DNA of 64,000 bases from Saccharopolyspora phatthalungensis (GTDB lineage: Bacteria > Actinomycetota > Actinomycetes > Mycobacteriales > Pseudonocardiaceae): assembly GCF_014203395.1 (NCBI RefSeq), contig NZ_JACHIW010000001.1, forward strand, positions 4,819,501-4,883,500, read 5' to 3'. The notes under the pieces are model-generated. The model had not been told where the DNA came from, searched no databases, and saw nothing but the letters and a program-made list of their open reading frames with translations. Shown piece after piece: positions 7,866 to 16,555 of the stretch. The position numbers and the translations under genes were made by a program. Position 1 is the first letter of the stretch; the number at the start of each line of letters is the position of its first letter.

Positions 7866-10393
7866 CAAGGATGGCAACGAAGACATCGGGGGGATCGGCC
7901 GAAGCCGAACAAGGCCCGAACCTCACCCACCGCCAGATCGTCACCATCCTGATCGGCCTGATGTCGGGGATGTTCCTGGCGGCGCTGGACCAGACGATCG
8001 TCGGCACCTCGATCGTCCGGATCGCCAACGACCTCAACGGTTTCGACCTGCAGGCGTGGATCACCACCGCCTACCTGATGACATCTACCATCGCTACGCC
8101 GATCTACGGCAAGCTTTCCGACATCTATGGCCGCAAGTCGTTCTACCTGATCGCGATCTCGGTGTTCGTGATCGGATCCGCGGCTGCGACGATCGCGCAG
8201 TCGATGTACGAACTCGCCGCGTTCCGCGCTCTCCAAGGGCTCGGCGCCGGCGGCCTGATGTCGCTGGCGATGACCATCCTCGGCGACATCGTGCCGCCGC
8301 GTCAGCGCGCGAAGTACCAGGGCTTCTTCCTGGCTGTGTTCGGTGTTTCTACGGTGCTCGGCCCGGTGCTGGGCGGGCTGTTCGCTGGGTTCGACACGCT
8401 GGGGGGCATCGACGGCTGGCGGTGGGTGTTCCTGGTGAACGTGCCGATCGGGGTCGTCGCGCTGGCGGTCGTCGCCAAGGTCCTCAACGTGCCGCACCAG
8501 CGCCACGACCACCGCATCGACTGGTGGGGTGGCCTGGCCCTAGCGACCACGGTGGTTCCGCTCCTGCTCATCGCCGAGCAGGGCAACAAGTGGGGTTGGG
8601 AGTCGACGGACGCGATCATCTGCTACGCGGTCGCCGCCGTCGGGTTGGTGCTGTTCCTGTTCATCGAGTACGTGATGAAGGACGCGGCGCTAATTCCGCT
8701 GCGTCTGTTCAAGAACTCCACGTTCACCGTGGCGATCCTCGGTGGAGTCATCGTCGGTGTCGCGATGTTCGGCGCGATCACGATGATTCCGCAGTACTTG
8801 CAGGTCGTGCAGGGCTACACGCCCACCGAGTCGGGGCTGCTGACGCTTCCGCTGATGGCGGGCATCATGTCCGCGTCGATCATCTCGGGGCAGGTCACGT
8901 CGCGCACCGGCCGATACAAGATCTTGCCGGTGATCGGTACCTTCCTGATCGCGGTCGGCGCGGTGGTGTTCGCCCAGGTCGAGTACGACAGCCCGCTGTG
9001 GCTGCCGTTGATCGCCGCCGGAATCATCGGCTTCGGTCTCGGCAACTGCATGCAAACGCTGATCATCGCGGTGCAGAACGCGGGTCCGCGCCAAGACATG
9101 GGCGTTTCCACTGCGGCGGCGACGTTCTTCCGGCAGATGGGCGGGACGATCGGTGTCGCGGTGTTCCTGACCATCCTGTTCAACGTGCTGCCGGGCAACA
9201 TCGAGAAGGCGTTCGGCGGTGCCTTGCCGGTCGCCGCGAGAGGGCAGCTGGGCAGCCTGCAGTCCAACACGGGCGTGATCCAGCAACTGCCCGATGCGCT
9301 GCGCATTCCGGTTCTAGTCGGCTTCACCGAGTCGATCACCACGGTGCTCTACGTCGCAGCCGGGATCGCGCTGCTGGGCTGCCTGGTCCTGATGTTCATG
9401 AAGGAAATCCCGCTCGCCGGTGGTCCGGCACCGGCTGCGTCGATGGTGGAGGGCGGTGAGGCGCTGCTCGAGGGAGAGCCGGAAGTCGTGCCGGTCTGGA
9501 CCGAGCCGAAGTCCACATCGGACACAGAATTGGTCGACGCGGGTAAGCATGCGTTGTCGAACGGGCATGGCGAGTACCAGCGCCCGTTCACCGCGCCGAT
9601 GTCCGCAGCGGCGGCTCACGCGCCGGATGCGGGTTTATCGATCACCGGACAGGTACGGCGTCAGGACGGGACCTCCGTCGAAGGCGCGGTCCTGACCCTG
9701 ATCGACCAGAGCGGGAGGCAGGTAGCCAGGGCCGTCGGCTCCAGCGACGGCAGCTACACGATCAGTGTCCCCGGCATCGGAAACCACGTGCTGATCGTTT
9801 CCGCGACCGGCTACCAGCCCCAAGCCTCCAGCGTGGTCGTCGACGCGAGATCGACAAAGCTGGACATCACACTGACCGGCTCTGGTGAGTTGACCGGCGT
9901 CGTCCGCTCGCCCGGGCAGGGCAACCCGCTGGCCGGCGTCACCGTGACATTGACCGACGAGCGCGGCGAAGTGAATGGCGCGTTCGTCACCGGGGACGAC
10001 GGCGCGTATTCCTTCCGCGGTGTGGGAGCGGGCAACTACACGCTGGTGGCCAGCGGCGACCGCTATCGCCCGATCGCGGCGACCCTGACCGTGCCGGACA
10101 GCGGATTGCTGCGCCACGACATCGAGTTGGCCACTGCCGTGCCGCTCACCGGCACTGCGCGCACCGACGAGGGCCGCATCGTGGCGGACGCGCAGATCAC
10201 GGTGCTCGACACTGACGGCAAAACAGCTGCGGTGACCAGGACCGACGCGGAGGGACGCTATCTGATCAGTGACCTCCAGGAGGGCGACTACACCGTGGTG
10301 GTAAGCGGATATCCACCGGTGTCCAGCCGGGTGAACCTGCTCGGGGATGGGGCGACGCACGATGTGCGGCTCAGCTACGACTCTGTCTCTTGA
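7862..10393 (+). CDS. DHA2-family MFS drug exporter with C-terminal carboxypeptidase-regulatory-like repeats
   Basis: 843 residues from ATG 7862 (ATGA overlap with the MarR gene). Residues about 25-530 are a 14-helix DHA2 transporter: motif A-like GKLSDIYGRKSFY after helix 2, LDQTIVGTSIVRI in helix 1 (motif D-type), and GPVLGGLFAG (motif C, antiporter). After an acidic/Pro linker (about 535-590) come three repeated beta-sandwich domains of about 80 residues. They start near SITGQVRRQDGTSVEGAVLT, ELTGVVRSPGQGNPLAGVTV and PLTGTARTDEGRIVADAQIT, each ending in the GxYxVxVxAxGY pattern of carboxypeptidase regulatory (CarboxypepD_reg) domains. Drug/proton antiport is known for the family. The function of the added domains is unknown, and a 14-helix topology would place them in the cytoplasm. 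Confidence 0.88.
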   Translation: MTRMATKTSGGSAEAEQGPNLTHRQIVTILIGLMSGMFLAALDQTIVGTSIVRIANDLNGFDLQAWITTAYLMTSTIATPIYGKLSDIYGRKSFYLIAISVFVIGSAAATIAQSMYELAAFRALQGLGAGGLMSLAMTILGDIVPPRQRAKYQGFFLAVFGVSTVLGPVLGGLFAGFDTLGGIDGWRWVFLVNVPIGVVALAVVAKVLNVPHQRHDHRIDWWGGLALATTVVPLLLIAEQGNKWGWESTDAIICYAVAAVGLVLFLFIEYVMKDAALIPLRLFKNSTFTVAILGGVIVGVAMFGAITMIPQYLQVVQGYTPTESGLLTLPLMAGIMSASIISGQVTSRTGRYKILPVIGTFLIAVGAVVFAQVEYDSPLWLPLIAAGIIGFGLGNCMQTLIIAVQNAGPRQDMGVSTAAATFFRQMGGTIGVAVFLTILFNVLPGNIEKAFGGALPVAARGQLGSLQSNTGVIQQLPDALRIPVLVGFTESITTVLYVAAGIALLGCLVLMFMKEIPLAGGPAPAASMVEGGEALLEGEPEVVPVWTEPKSTSDTELVDAGKHALSNGHGEYQRPFTAPMSAAAAHAPDAGLSITGQVRRQDGTSVEGAVLTLIDQSGRQVARAVGSSDGSYTISVPGIGNHVLIVSATGYQPQASSVVVDARSTKLDITLTGSGELTGVVRSPGQGNPLAGVTVTLTDERGEVNGAFVTGDDGAYSFRGVGAGNYTLVASGDRYRPIAATLTVPDSGLLRHDIELATAVPLTGTARTDEGRIVADAQITVLDTDGKTAAVTRTDAEGRYLISDLQEGDYTVVVSGYPPVSSRVNLLGDGATHDVRLSYDSVS

Positions 10394-10456
10394 CGGCACT
10401 GGCCAACGCCGCGGGCGCCTCGTCGCTGACTGGTATGTACGGGAGAGCCCACCCAA

Positions 10457-10470
10457 AAATCTATAGATTT
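10457..10470. promoter_or_regulatory. Perfect 14-bp palindrome upstream of an orphan start
   Basis: AAATCTATAGATTT is perfectly self-complementary. About 70 bases downstream is an excellent ribosome site (GAAGGAG at 10529-10535) before GTG 10541. The encoded peptide (MSAVSVRRRRHGRALAAMAR) then runs into the 3' end of the oppositely oriented GntR gene. This looks like the promoter, operator and first codons of a gene whose body has been lost. Otherwise 10394-10621 holds nothing recognisable. Confidence 0.4.
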
Positions 10471-10621
10471 CTCTTGCGTCCGGTCGGGGCCGCCTTTTAC
10501 GGTTGGCGAACCTAGTTCCGATGCCTCGAAGGAGCGGCTGGTGAGCGCTGTGTCTGTGCGCCGGAGGCGGCACGGCCGAGCGCTGGCGGCGATGGCCAGA
10601 CGCCGCCGAAGGTTGGGCTGC

Positions 10622-11311
10622 TCAGTCGGTGGATTCCTCGGCCCACTGCAGGATCGCTTTGCGGGTGTTGTTCATGTGGATCAGGACAGCCTCTGCCGCC
10701 GCGTCTTCGTCGCCGTCCAGACAGGCTTGCATGATCGCGCGATGCTCGTCGGCGACGGAGCCGTAGTCAGTGCGGATCGGCTGCGACAGTTGTCGGAAGC
10801 GCCGGGATTGATCAGTGAGCAACTCGGCGATGCGAAGCAGCCACGCGGAGTCGCAGCACCGCAGCGTCGTCTTGTGGAACTCGACATGCACCTCTTCGTA
10901 GGCGGCGTAGGCGCGGCCGGTGAGTTCGGTGACGTTGTCGCCGCCCGCGTCCTGCATGCGGCGAAATGCCTGGTCGACCTCGTCGCGCCAGGCATCGTCA
11001 CCGGCCGCTACCGATCGGCGCAGTGCCATCGGTTCGAGCATCGTGCGCAGCTCGTAAATCTCCTCCATCTCCTTGACGGAGATCTCGGCGACCCGCACGC
11101 CCCGCTGGGGCAGGTAGCTAACCCAGCCCTCACCGGCGAGCCGGGCGAATGCCTCCCGCAAGGGCGTGGCGCTGACCGAGAACCGGTTGGCCAGTGCGGT
11201 CGCAGCGAGTCGATCACCGGGTTTGAACTCGTGCGCGAAGATCGCGTCCCGGAGTTGGTCGGTCACGCGGTCGGTCAGCGACTGCGAGTCGTTCGCCGCC
11301 CTTTCGGTCAT
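10622..11311 (-). CDS. GntR-family regulator (FCD/FadR subfamily)
   Basis: 229 residues from ATG 11311; the frame is open 31 codons further, but an N-terminus of about 10 residues before the helix-turn-helix fits the family. The winged helix is at about 10-75 (LTDRVTDQLRDAIFAHEFKP, then ATALANRFSVSATPLREAFARLAGEGWV, wing LPQRGVRVAEI). The all-helical FCD domain follows at about 85-220, with the metal/ligand-binding Asp-His pattern spread through EEVHVEFHKTTL and ADEHRAIMQACLDGD. FCD regulators usually respond to a carboxylic acid intermediate of the pathway next door. It is divergent from the cyclase/BKACE pair, its likely target. Confidence 0.88.
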   Translation of the reverse strand: MTERAANDSQSLTDRVTDQLRDAIFAHEFKPGDRLAATALANRFSVSATPLREAFARLAGEGWVSYLPQRGVRVAEISVKEMEEIYELRTMLEPMALRRSVAAGDDAWRDEVDQAFRRMQDAGGDNVTELTGRAYAAYEEVHVEFHKTTLRCCDSAWLLRIAELLTDQSRRFRQLSQPIRTDYGSVADEHRAIMQACLDGDEDAAAEAVLIHMNNTRKAILQWAEESTD

Positions 11312-11397
11312 GCCCACATTGTTGCCACCACTCGAGCGTGCGACCAAACACCCCGGGCAGAACTTCCGCCCCGCAACGCCGAAGTCGACCTTGGAGA

Positions 11398-12177
11398 ATG
11401 ACATTGCGCAGGTTAGTGGACCTCTCGGTGCCGTTGCAGGCCGGGATCGCCTCGGATCCGCCGAGTCTCTTACCGGAGATCGACTACTACGACCATGCCG
11501 ACACCGCGACGGATGTGCTGGCGTTCTTTCCCGGCGCCACCGAGGACGATCTGCCTGACCGTGAGGGCTGGGCGATCGAACGGATGCGGGTCACCACGCA
11601 CAACGGGACGCATCTCGATGCCCCGTACCACTACTCCGCGGTGATGGATGGTGGGCAGCGGGCGATCACCATCGACGAGGTTCCGTTGGAATGGTGCTTG
11701 CAGCCAGCCGTGAAGCTGGACTTCCGGCACTTCGAGGACGGCTACGTCGCCACGGCCGCCGATGTGGAAGCCGAGCTTAAGCGTATCGACCACCTGCTGC
11801 GGCCGTTGGAGATCGTGGTGGTGAACACGGCCGCTGGTGTGCGCTACGGGCGGGACGACTACGTCACTTCCGGCTGTGGGATGGGCCGCGACGCCACGCT
11901 GTATCTGCTGGAACGCGGCGTCCGGCTGACCGGGACGGACGCCTGGAGCTGGGACGCCCCGTTCGCCTACACCGCTGACCGCTACGCCCGTGACCGGGAT
12001 CCGTCAGTGATTTGGGAGGGCCATCGGGCCGGCCGTGAGATCGGCTACTGCCACCTCGAGAAGCTCCACAACCTGGAGTCGTTGCCTCCCAGCGGTTTCC
12101 AGATCGCCTGCTTTCCCGTGAAGATCCACGCGGCGTCCGCGGGGTGGACCCGCGCCGTGGCGATCTTCGACGACTGA
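11398..12177 (+). CDS. Cyclase-family hydrolase (kynurenine-formamidase-like)
   Basis: 259 residues. The signature HxGTHxDxPxH is complete in TTHNGTHLDAPYHYS (about residues 74-86); it supplies the divalent metal site of the cyclase/kynurenine formamidase (KynB-like) superfamily. SGCGMGRDATLYLLERGVRL and TDAWSWDAP later in the protein also match the family. ATG 11398 is used, but GGAG sits only one base before it; an in-frame TTG at 11404 has better spacing and could be the true start. It is followed after 29 bases by the BKACE gene, so they probably act in sequence on an amide, lactone or cyclic ester intermediate. The substrate is not known. Confidence 0.85.
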   Translation: MTLRRLVDLSVPLQAGIASDPPSLLPEIDYYDHADTATDVLAFFPGATEDDLPDREGWAIERMRVTTHNGTHLDAPYHYSAVMDGGQRAITIDEVPLEWCLQPAVKLDFRHFEDGYVATAADVEAELKRIDHLLRPLEIVVVNTAAGVRYGRDDYVTSGCGMGRDATLYLLERGVRLTGTDAWSWDAPFAYTADRYARDRDPSVIWEGHRAGREIGYCHLEKLHNLESLPPSGFQIACFPVKIHAASAGWTRAVAIFDD

Positions 12178-12206
12178 CCGACCCGACAGAGCGGAGTTCT
12201 ACGCAC

Positions 12207-13025
12207 ATGAGCGTCGTGATCACCGTGGCGCCGACCGGCCCGATCGCCTCGAAGACCGACAACCCGTACCTGCCGACCCAGCCCGAGGAGATCGCCGACG
12301 CCGTCGCGAAGGCGTACGAAGCTGGCGCCGCCGTCGCACACATCCACCTGCGGGACACCGAGCACCGGCCGACCGCCGACCTGGCCATCGCCCGGCGCAC
12401 GATGGACCTGATCGCCGAGCGCTGCCCGATTCTCATCCAGCTCTCCACCGGGGTGGGCCTTAGCGTGCCGTTCGAGGAGCGTGCGGCACTGGTCGAACTG
12501 CGTCCCCGGATGGCCACGCTCAACCCGTGCAGCATGAGCTTCGGTGCGGGGGAGTTTCGCAACCCTCCGGCCGATGTGCGCCGGTTGGCGGCGCGGATGC
12601 GGGAACTCGGTGTGAAACCCGAGTTGGAGATCTACGACACCGGACATCTGGACGCCTGCCTTCGGCTGCGCGATGAGGGCTTGCTGGATGACGAGCCGAT
12701 GCAGTTCTCGATCGTCCTCGGCGTGGCGGGTGGGATGGCCGCGACGCCGGACAATCTGCTCACGATGGTTCGGCGGCTGCCGGAAGGCGCCGTGTGGCAG
12801 GTGATCGCCATTGGCCGCGCCAACCTGTCGCTGACCGCGATGGGACTGGCCCTCGGTGGCAACGCCCGCGCCGGTCTGGAAGACGCGCTGTACCTGCGCA
12901 AGGGCGAACTCAGCCCCGGCAACCTCCCGCTGGTCGAACGTGCCGTGCAACTCGCCAACGACCTCGACCTCGGCGTGGCCGGTGTCGAGGCGACCGAGAA
13001 GCTGCTCAATCTCCCGCCCCGCTGA
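12207..13025 (+). CDS. BKACE-type beta-keto acid cleavage enzyme
   Basis: 272 residues from ATG 12207 with CGGAG ten bases upstream. It matches the Kce/DUF849 family: N-terminal VVITVAPTGPIASK, the Zn-binding HIHLRD at about residues 45-50, then SMSFGAGEFRN and the Gly-rich VLGVAGGMAATPDNLL. The family condenses a beta-keto acid with acetyl-CoA to yield acetoacetate plus a new CoA ester (first described for 3-keto-5-aminohexanoate in lysine fermentation; many other substrates are known). Its partner is the upstream cyclase, and the pair is probably under the GntR gene. The size is normal for the family. Confidence 0.88.
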   Translation: MSVVITVAPTGPIASKTDNPYLPTQPEEIADAVAKAYEAGAAVAHIHLRDTEHRPTADLAIARRTMDLIAERCPILIQLSTGVGLSVPFEERAALVELRPRMATLNPCSMSFGAGEFRNPPADVRRLAARMRELGVKPELEIYDTGHLDACLRLRDEGLLDDEPMQFSIVLGVAGGMAATPDNLLTMVRRLPEGAVWQVIAIGRANLSLTAMGLALGGNARAGLEDALYLRKGELSPGNLPLVERAVQLANDLDLGVAGVEATEKLLNLPPR

Positions 13026-13196
13026 CAAGCGGTGGCCACCAGCGCCGATGACCAGCCTCCAGCCCCTTCTCGCACGCGGCGGCTGAGCCGGAACCGTTAC
13101 GACAGACGGTGATCTCCTGTTGACCGGTCGCGCGCAATTCGTACAGAACGCGCTCAAAGCCGGACTGCGTACCCCCGGTCGGGGAGCTGCGGTTCC

Positions 13197-13463
13197 GCAT
13201 CTCCCGTCCCGTACATCTACTACCACGGAGGCGCGAACGCCGTCAGCTCCGGATCGTTCGGACTTGAACGCGGCGCGAATCTGGCGCGCGAGGCCAACAT
13301 GATCGTCATTCGGCCCAACCACCGGATGGGTGCGCTCGGCCTGGTTCACTTCGGACTGATCGGCGACGATCTGCCGGAGGCGGTGAACCTCGGTCGGCAG
13401 GACCAGATCGCGGCGCTGAAGTGCGCCGACCGTCGCAACAAAGGAAGCCAATATCTTGCATGA
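13197..13463 (+). pseudogene. Internal fragment of a type-B carboxylesterase
   Basis: In one frame 13197-13463 reads SPVPYIYYHGGANAVSSGSF, then ANLAREANMIVIRPNHRMGA, then LGLVHFG and NLGRQDQIAALK before a stop. These are the oxyanion-hole (HGGxx.SGS), the NLAxxxxMIVVxxNYRxGxLGF and the NxGLxDQxAAL blocks of type-B carboxylesterases (PnbA-like), in the right order and spacing. The N-terminal third, the catalytic Ser (GESAG) and the whole C-terminal half are missing. There is no start codon or ribosome site. It lies between the BKACE gene and the LysR gene. Confidence 0.65.
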
Positions 13464-13550
13464 ATGTATAGACTTTTTCGATTACCTCGAAAGCTGGCCC
13501 GGCGCCCGAGTGACCGGTCTGGCGGGAACGGCGGTCCGGTGGAGATCGAG

Positions 13551-14474
13551 ATGGCATCCGAGTCGGCTGAGCTGCACAGTCTGGACAACAATCACCTGCA
13601 CGCATTGCACGCACTGCTGACCGAGCGCACGGTCACTGGGGCGGCACTTCGCCTGGGGCGCACCCAGCCCACGTTGTCGGCCGCGCTGGCTCGATTACGT
13701 CGGCATTTCTCCGATGATCTGCTGACCCGGGTCGGGAATCATTACCAGCTAACTCCGTTCGCGGAGCAGTTGCGTCCGCTGACCAGTGTGGCCGTGGCTG
13801 CGGTCGAACGAGTGTTTTCGGCGGAGTCGGAATTCGATCCGGCGAGTTCCGGCCGGGTTTTCACGATCGTTTCCTCGGACTACGGAATCAGCGTGGTCGG
13901 CGCGCATCTGGTGGCATTGCTGGAAAAGCGGGCGCCTCGCGCGTGCGTTCGTTTCGAGCCGGTGACCCCGGAAGCGCTGAGCCGGAATCCGGACTTCTAC
14001 CGGACGATGGATGGCGTTTTCATGCCACACGGATACATCGACCTTCCGCGGTCGATGGATCTGTTCGAGGACCAGTGGATCTGCCTGGTGGCCGCGGACA
14101 ACCCGGACGTCGGGGACCGGCTGACCATGGATGATCTGCACCGGCTGCCGTGGGTCGCCACCTTCGGCGACCCATTCGGCCGGGCGCCGGCGTGGCGGCA
14201 GATGGAACTGCTCGGGGTGACTCCCCGCGTGTGCGCCACTGCGGATTCCTTCCTGACCATGCCGCAACTCGTCCGCCGTACCGGTGGTCTTGCGCTGATG
14301 CAGAACAAGCTCGCCACTGGGATGGCAGAGGCATTGGATGTGCGGATCGTGGCCTGCCCGTTCGACGCGGTGCCCATCGTCGAAGCGTTCTGGTGGCATC
14401 CGATGCACGATCAGGATTCCGGCCATGTCTGGTTGCGTGGCCTCCTTTCGGAGGCCAGCGCCCTGATCACCTGA
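13551..14474 (+). CDS. LysR-family transcriptional regulator
   Basis: 307 residues from ATG 13551, preceded by GGTGGAG with 6-base spacing; GTG 13539 in frame is less likely. The N-terminal helix-turn-helix (about 10-70: [57 protein letters not shown]) is closest in style to the NodD/NahR/PcaQ branch. The co-inducer-binding domain follows ([20 protein letters not shown] onward). The gene is convergent with the minus-strand catabolic operon that begins at 19181, with 11 bases between the stop codons. It is the most likely activator of that operon (inference; a LysR-type box lies upstream of the operon). Confidence 0.88.
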   Translation: MASESAELHSLDNNHLHALHALLTERTVTGAALRLGRTQPTLSAALARLRRHFSDDLLTRVGNHYQLTPFAEQLRPLTSVAVAAVERVFSAESEFDPASSGRVFTIVSSDYGISVVGAHLVALLEKRAPRACVRFEPVTPEALSRNPDFYRTMDGVFMPHGYIDLPRSMDLFEDQWICLVAADNPDVGDRLTMDDLHRLPWVATFGDPFGRAPAWRQMELLGVTPRVCATADSFLTMPQLVRRTGGLALMQNKLATGMAEALDVRIVACPFDAVPIVEAFWWHPMHDQDSGHVWLRGLLSEASALIT

Positions 14475-14485
14475 ACGCCGCCGGA

Positions 14486-15175
14486 TCAGCCGGTGGTCGC
14501 CGCGTCGGCGGGAAGCGGCGTGACCGCCGGGCGGCGGATCACGATCTCTCCCGACGGGGTGCCCACGGCCACCGCGTAAAGACCTGGCCGGTCGCCGTTG
14601 TATTTCAGTGGTAGCTGATCGACACCGTCGCCGAGCCACTGGCGCATGTCCTGCTCGGTGCCGCCGACCTCCATCCACGTGACCCCCTGCGGTGACACGG
14701 TCTCGTGGTCGCGGGGCTGACGAGCCGGGTGGGCGTCCATGTCGGGAATGAGGAAGACATTGGGCAAGCCCCGTTGCCAGCAGTAGACGGTGTCCGGGGG
14801 GCGCGCCGGGGCGCTCATGGAGCCGTCTGGCTTACGCCGAAGCCCGGTCTCGAAGATTTCGCTACCCAGACGTGCCGCGATCGTCTCCAGTTCGTCGCGC
14901 GTGTCCACCCGCAGGCACCAGCCGATGTAGACGTCGCCGTTGCGAATTTGGTCGTAGAACCACTTGTCCACCGGGTTGTGCTCCGGGGAGTAGGCGTCGA
15001 TGACGCTTTCCACCTCGATGTACTGGTCCGGGCCCAATGCAACGATGCGATTGGCGATGCCCAGGCCGGGAAACCAGCCGCCTTCGTACTGCCCCAGGCC
15101 GGTTTCGTCGCAGAGTCGGACCGTGCCTTCGTAGAGGTTCTTGGTGCCCAGCGAGATGTGGTCGATGGTGAGCAA
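14486..15175 (-). CDS. Glyoxalase-like (VOC superfamily) protein
   Basis: 229 residues. It begins MLTIDHISLGTKNLYEGTVR, the first beta-alpha unit of a glyoxalase-like domain, with QYIEVESVID closing the first module and a second module later (VGGTEQDMRQWLGD, GIYAV-type strands). It matches the longer Glyoxalase-like (PF13468-type) group rather than classical glyoxalase I. It is the last gene of the minus-strand operon, 21 bases after the transporter. A dioxygenase, isomerase or lyase acting on a ring-cleavage product would fit the operon, but the metal ligands cannot be assigned confidently. Confidence 0.8.
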   Translation of the reverse strand: MLTIDHISLGTKNLYEGTVRLCDETGLGQYEGGWFPGLGIANRIVALGPDQYIEVESVIDAYSPEHNPVDKWFYDQIRNGDVYIGWCLRVDTRDELETIAARLGSEIFETGLRRKPDGSMSAPARPPDTVYCWQRGLPNVFLIPDMDAHPARQPRDHETVSPQGVTWMEVGGTEQDMRQWLGDGVDQLPLKYNGDRPGLYAVAVGTPSGEIVIRRPAVTPLPADAATTG

Positions 15176-15196
15176 CGGGAAATGCCTCCTCAGGAT

Positions 15197-16555
15197 TCAG
15201 TTGCTGGCGGAGTGCTGGGGGTCGGCGATGATCGGTTCATCGTCCGGACGCTCCCCTGGTCCACGGAGCCGTTTCGCCGCCACAGTAAGCACCGCGCAGC
15301 CCGTGAGCGCGATGGCGACGAAGTACAGCCCACTGTTGTAATTACCGCTGGCGTCGCGCAGCCAACCGACGACATACGGGCTGGCGAAGCTGGCGATATT
15401 GCCCAGGGTGGTGGTGAACGCGACGCCGACCGCGACCGCGACGCCCGGGCGCAAATGCTGGATGGGCAATTGCCACATCAGCGACAGGCTGGCGTAGATG
15501 CCGGCGGTCAGCAGCGTCGTACCGATCAGCGTGATGGGCAGGCTGTGACCGTTGATTGTGATCAGCACACCAACGGCGGCTACCAGCGCGCCTGCTGCGG
15601 AGTGCCAGACGCGTTCCCGACTGCGGTCCGAGTGCCGGGCCCAGAACAAGGCCGCGGCTATCGCCGGGAGATAGACCACCGAGGTCACCAATCCGGTCTG
15701 GACCAGGCTGAACTTGGTGTGATAAGTCGCGGCGAATCCCGCGATGATCAGCGGGAGGAACGCTGTCAGCGCGGCGAAGCCGATCCACAACATGCCGGTG
15801 GCGGTCGCGAAGACCATGAGCCTCCCGTCGCGCATCCGGTCGGTCAGATCGGCAAGCCGGATCCGTGGTCGGTCTTGCGCGCCGTCCTCGACCTCCGCCA
15901 GCACGGCGGCCCGCTCCTCGGGGGTCAACCAGTCCGCTTTCGCGGGAGAGTCGGTGAGCCACAGCAGGATCAGCACGCCGAACAGAATCGAGGGCAGCCC
16001 CTCGAAAACGAACATCCACCGCCACCCTGCCAGACCAGCCAGCCCGTCAGCGTGTTGGAGGATGATCGCCGACAGCGGCGTGCCGAGGACGGCGTAGAAC
16101 GGCAGCGTGGAGAGCACGCTGATCAGCCCTCTGCGCGTCGGGGCGAACCAATAGGTCAGGTACAGCAACATACCGGGCAGGAAGCCTGCTTCCGCGGCCC
16201 CGAGCAGGATTCGTACGAAAACCAGCGAGCCTTCCCCGGTGACGAAACCGGTGCAGGTGGCCACGACTCCCCAACAGATCATGAGCAAGGACAGCCATCG
16301 GCGTGGCCCCACTCGCTGCAACGCCATATTGCTGGGAATCTGAAGGGCGATGTATCCGGCCGAGAAGATCCCGGTCGCGAATCCGAATGCCGCCGCGGAC
16401 AGCCCGAGATCCTTGTTCATGGTCAGCGCCGCAGTGCCCAGGTTGACCCGGTCCAGGTAGTTAGCCGTGTACATGGCCAGCAGCAGCGGAACCAGGCGCC
16501 AGGCGACCTTGCGTGCGGCTCGGCGGCGGATCTCCCGGTTGGAGGTCGTGTTCAT
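15197..16555 (-). CDS. MFS transporter, ACS (anion:cation symporter) family
   Basis: 452 residues with about 12 hydrophobic segments. MYTANYLDRVNLGTAALTM in the first helix is the ACS-family signature (YxDRxNxxxA). FATGIFSAGYIALQIPSNMA and RILLGAAEAGFLPGMLLYLTYWF are also diagnostic. Family members import organic anions such as phthalate, tartrate, hexuronates or 4-hydroxyphenylacetate with protons. The start overlaps the end of the aldehyde dehydrogenase gene (ATGA), so it is translationally coupled. It is probably the uptake system for the aromatic or muconate-type acid degraded by this operon. Confidence 0.9.
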   Translation of the reverse strand: MNTTSNREIRRRAARKVAWRLVPLLLAMYTANYLDRVNLGTAALTMNKDLGLSAAAFGFATGIFSAGYIALQIPSNMALQRVGPRRWLSLLMICWGVVATCTGFVTGEGSLVFVRILLGAAEAGFLPGMLLYLTYWFAPTRRGLISVLSTLPFYAVLGTPLSAIILQHADGLAGLAGWRWMFVFEGLPSILFGVLILLWLTDSPAKADWLTPEERAAVLAEVEDGAQDRPRIRLADLTDRMRDGRLMVFATATGMLWIGFAALTAFLPLIIAGFAATYHTKFSLVQTGLVTSVVYLPAIAAALFWARHSDRSRERVWHSAAGALVAAVGVLITINGHSLPITLIGTTLLTAGIYASLSLMWQLPIQHLRPGVAVAVGVAFTTTLGNIASFASPYVVGWLRDASGNYNSGLYFVAIALTGCAVLTVAAKRLRGPGERPDDEPIIADPQHSASN

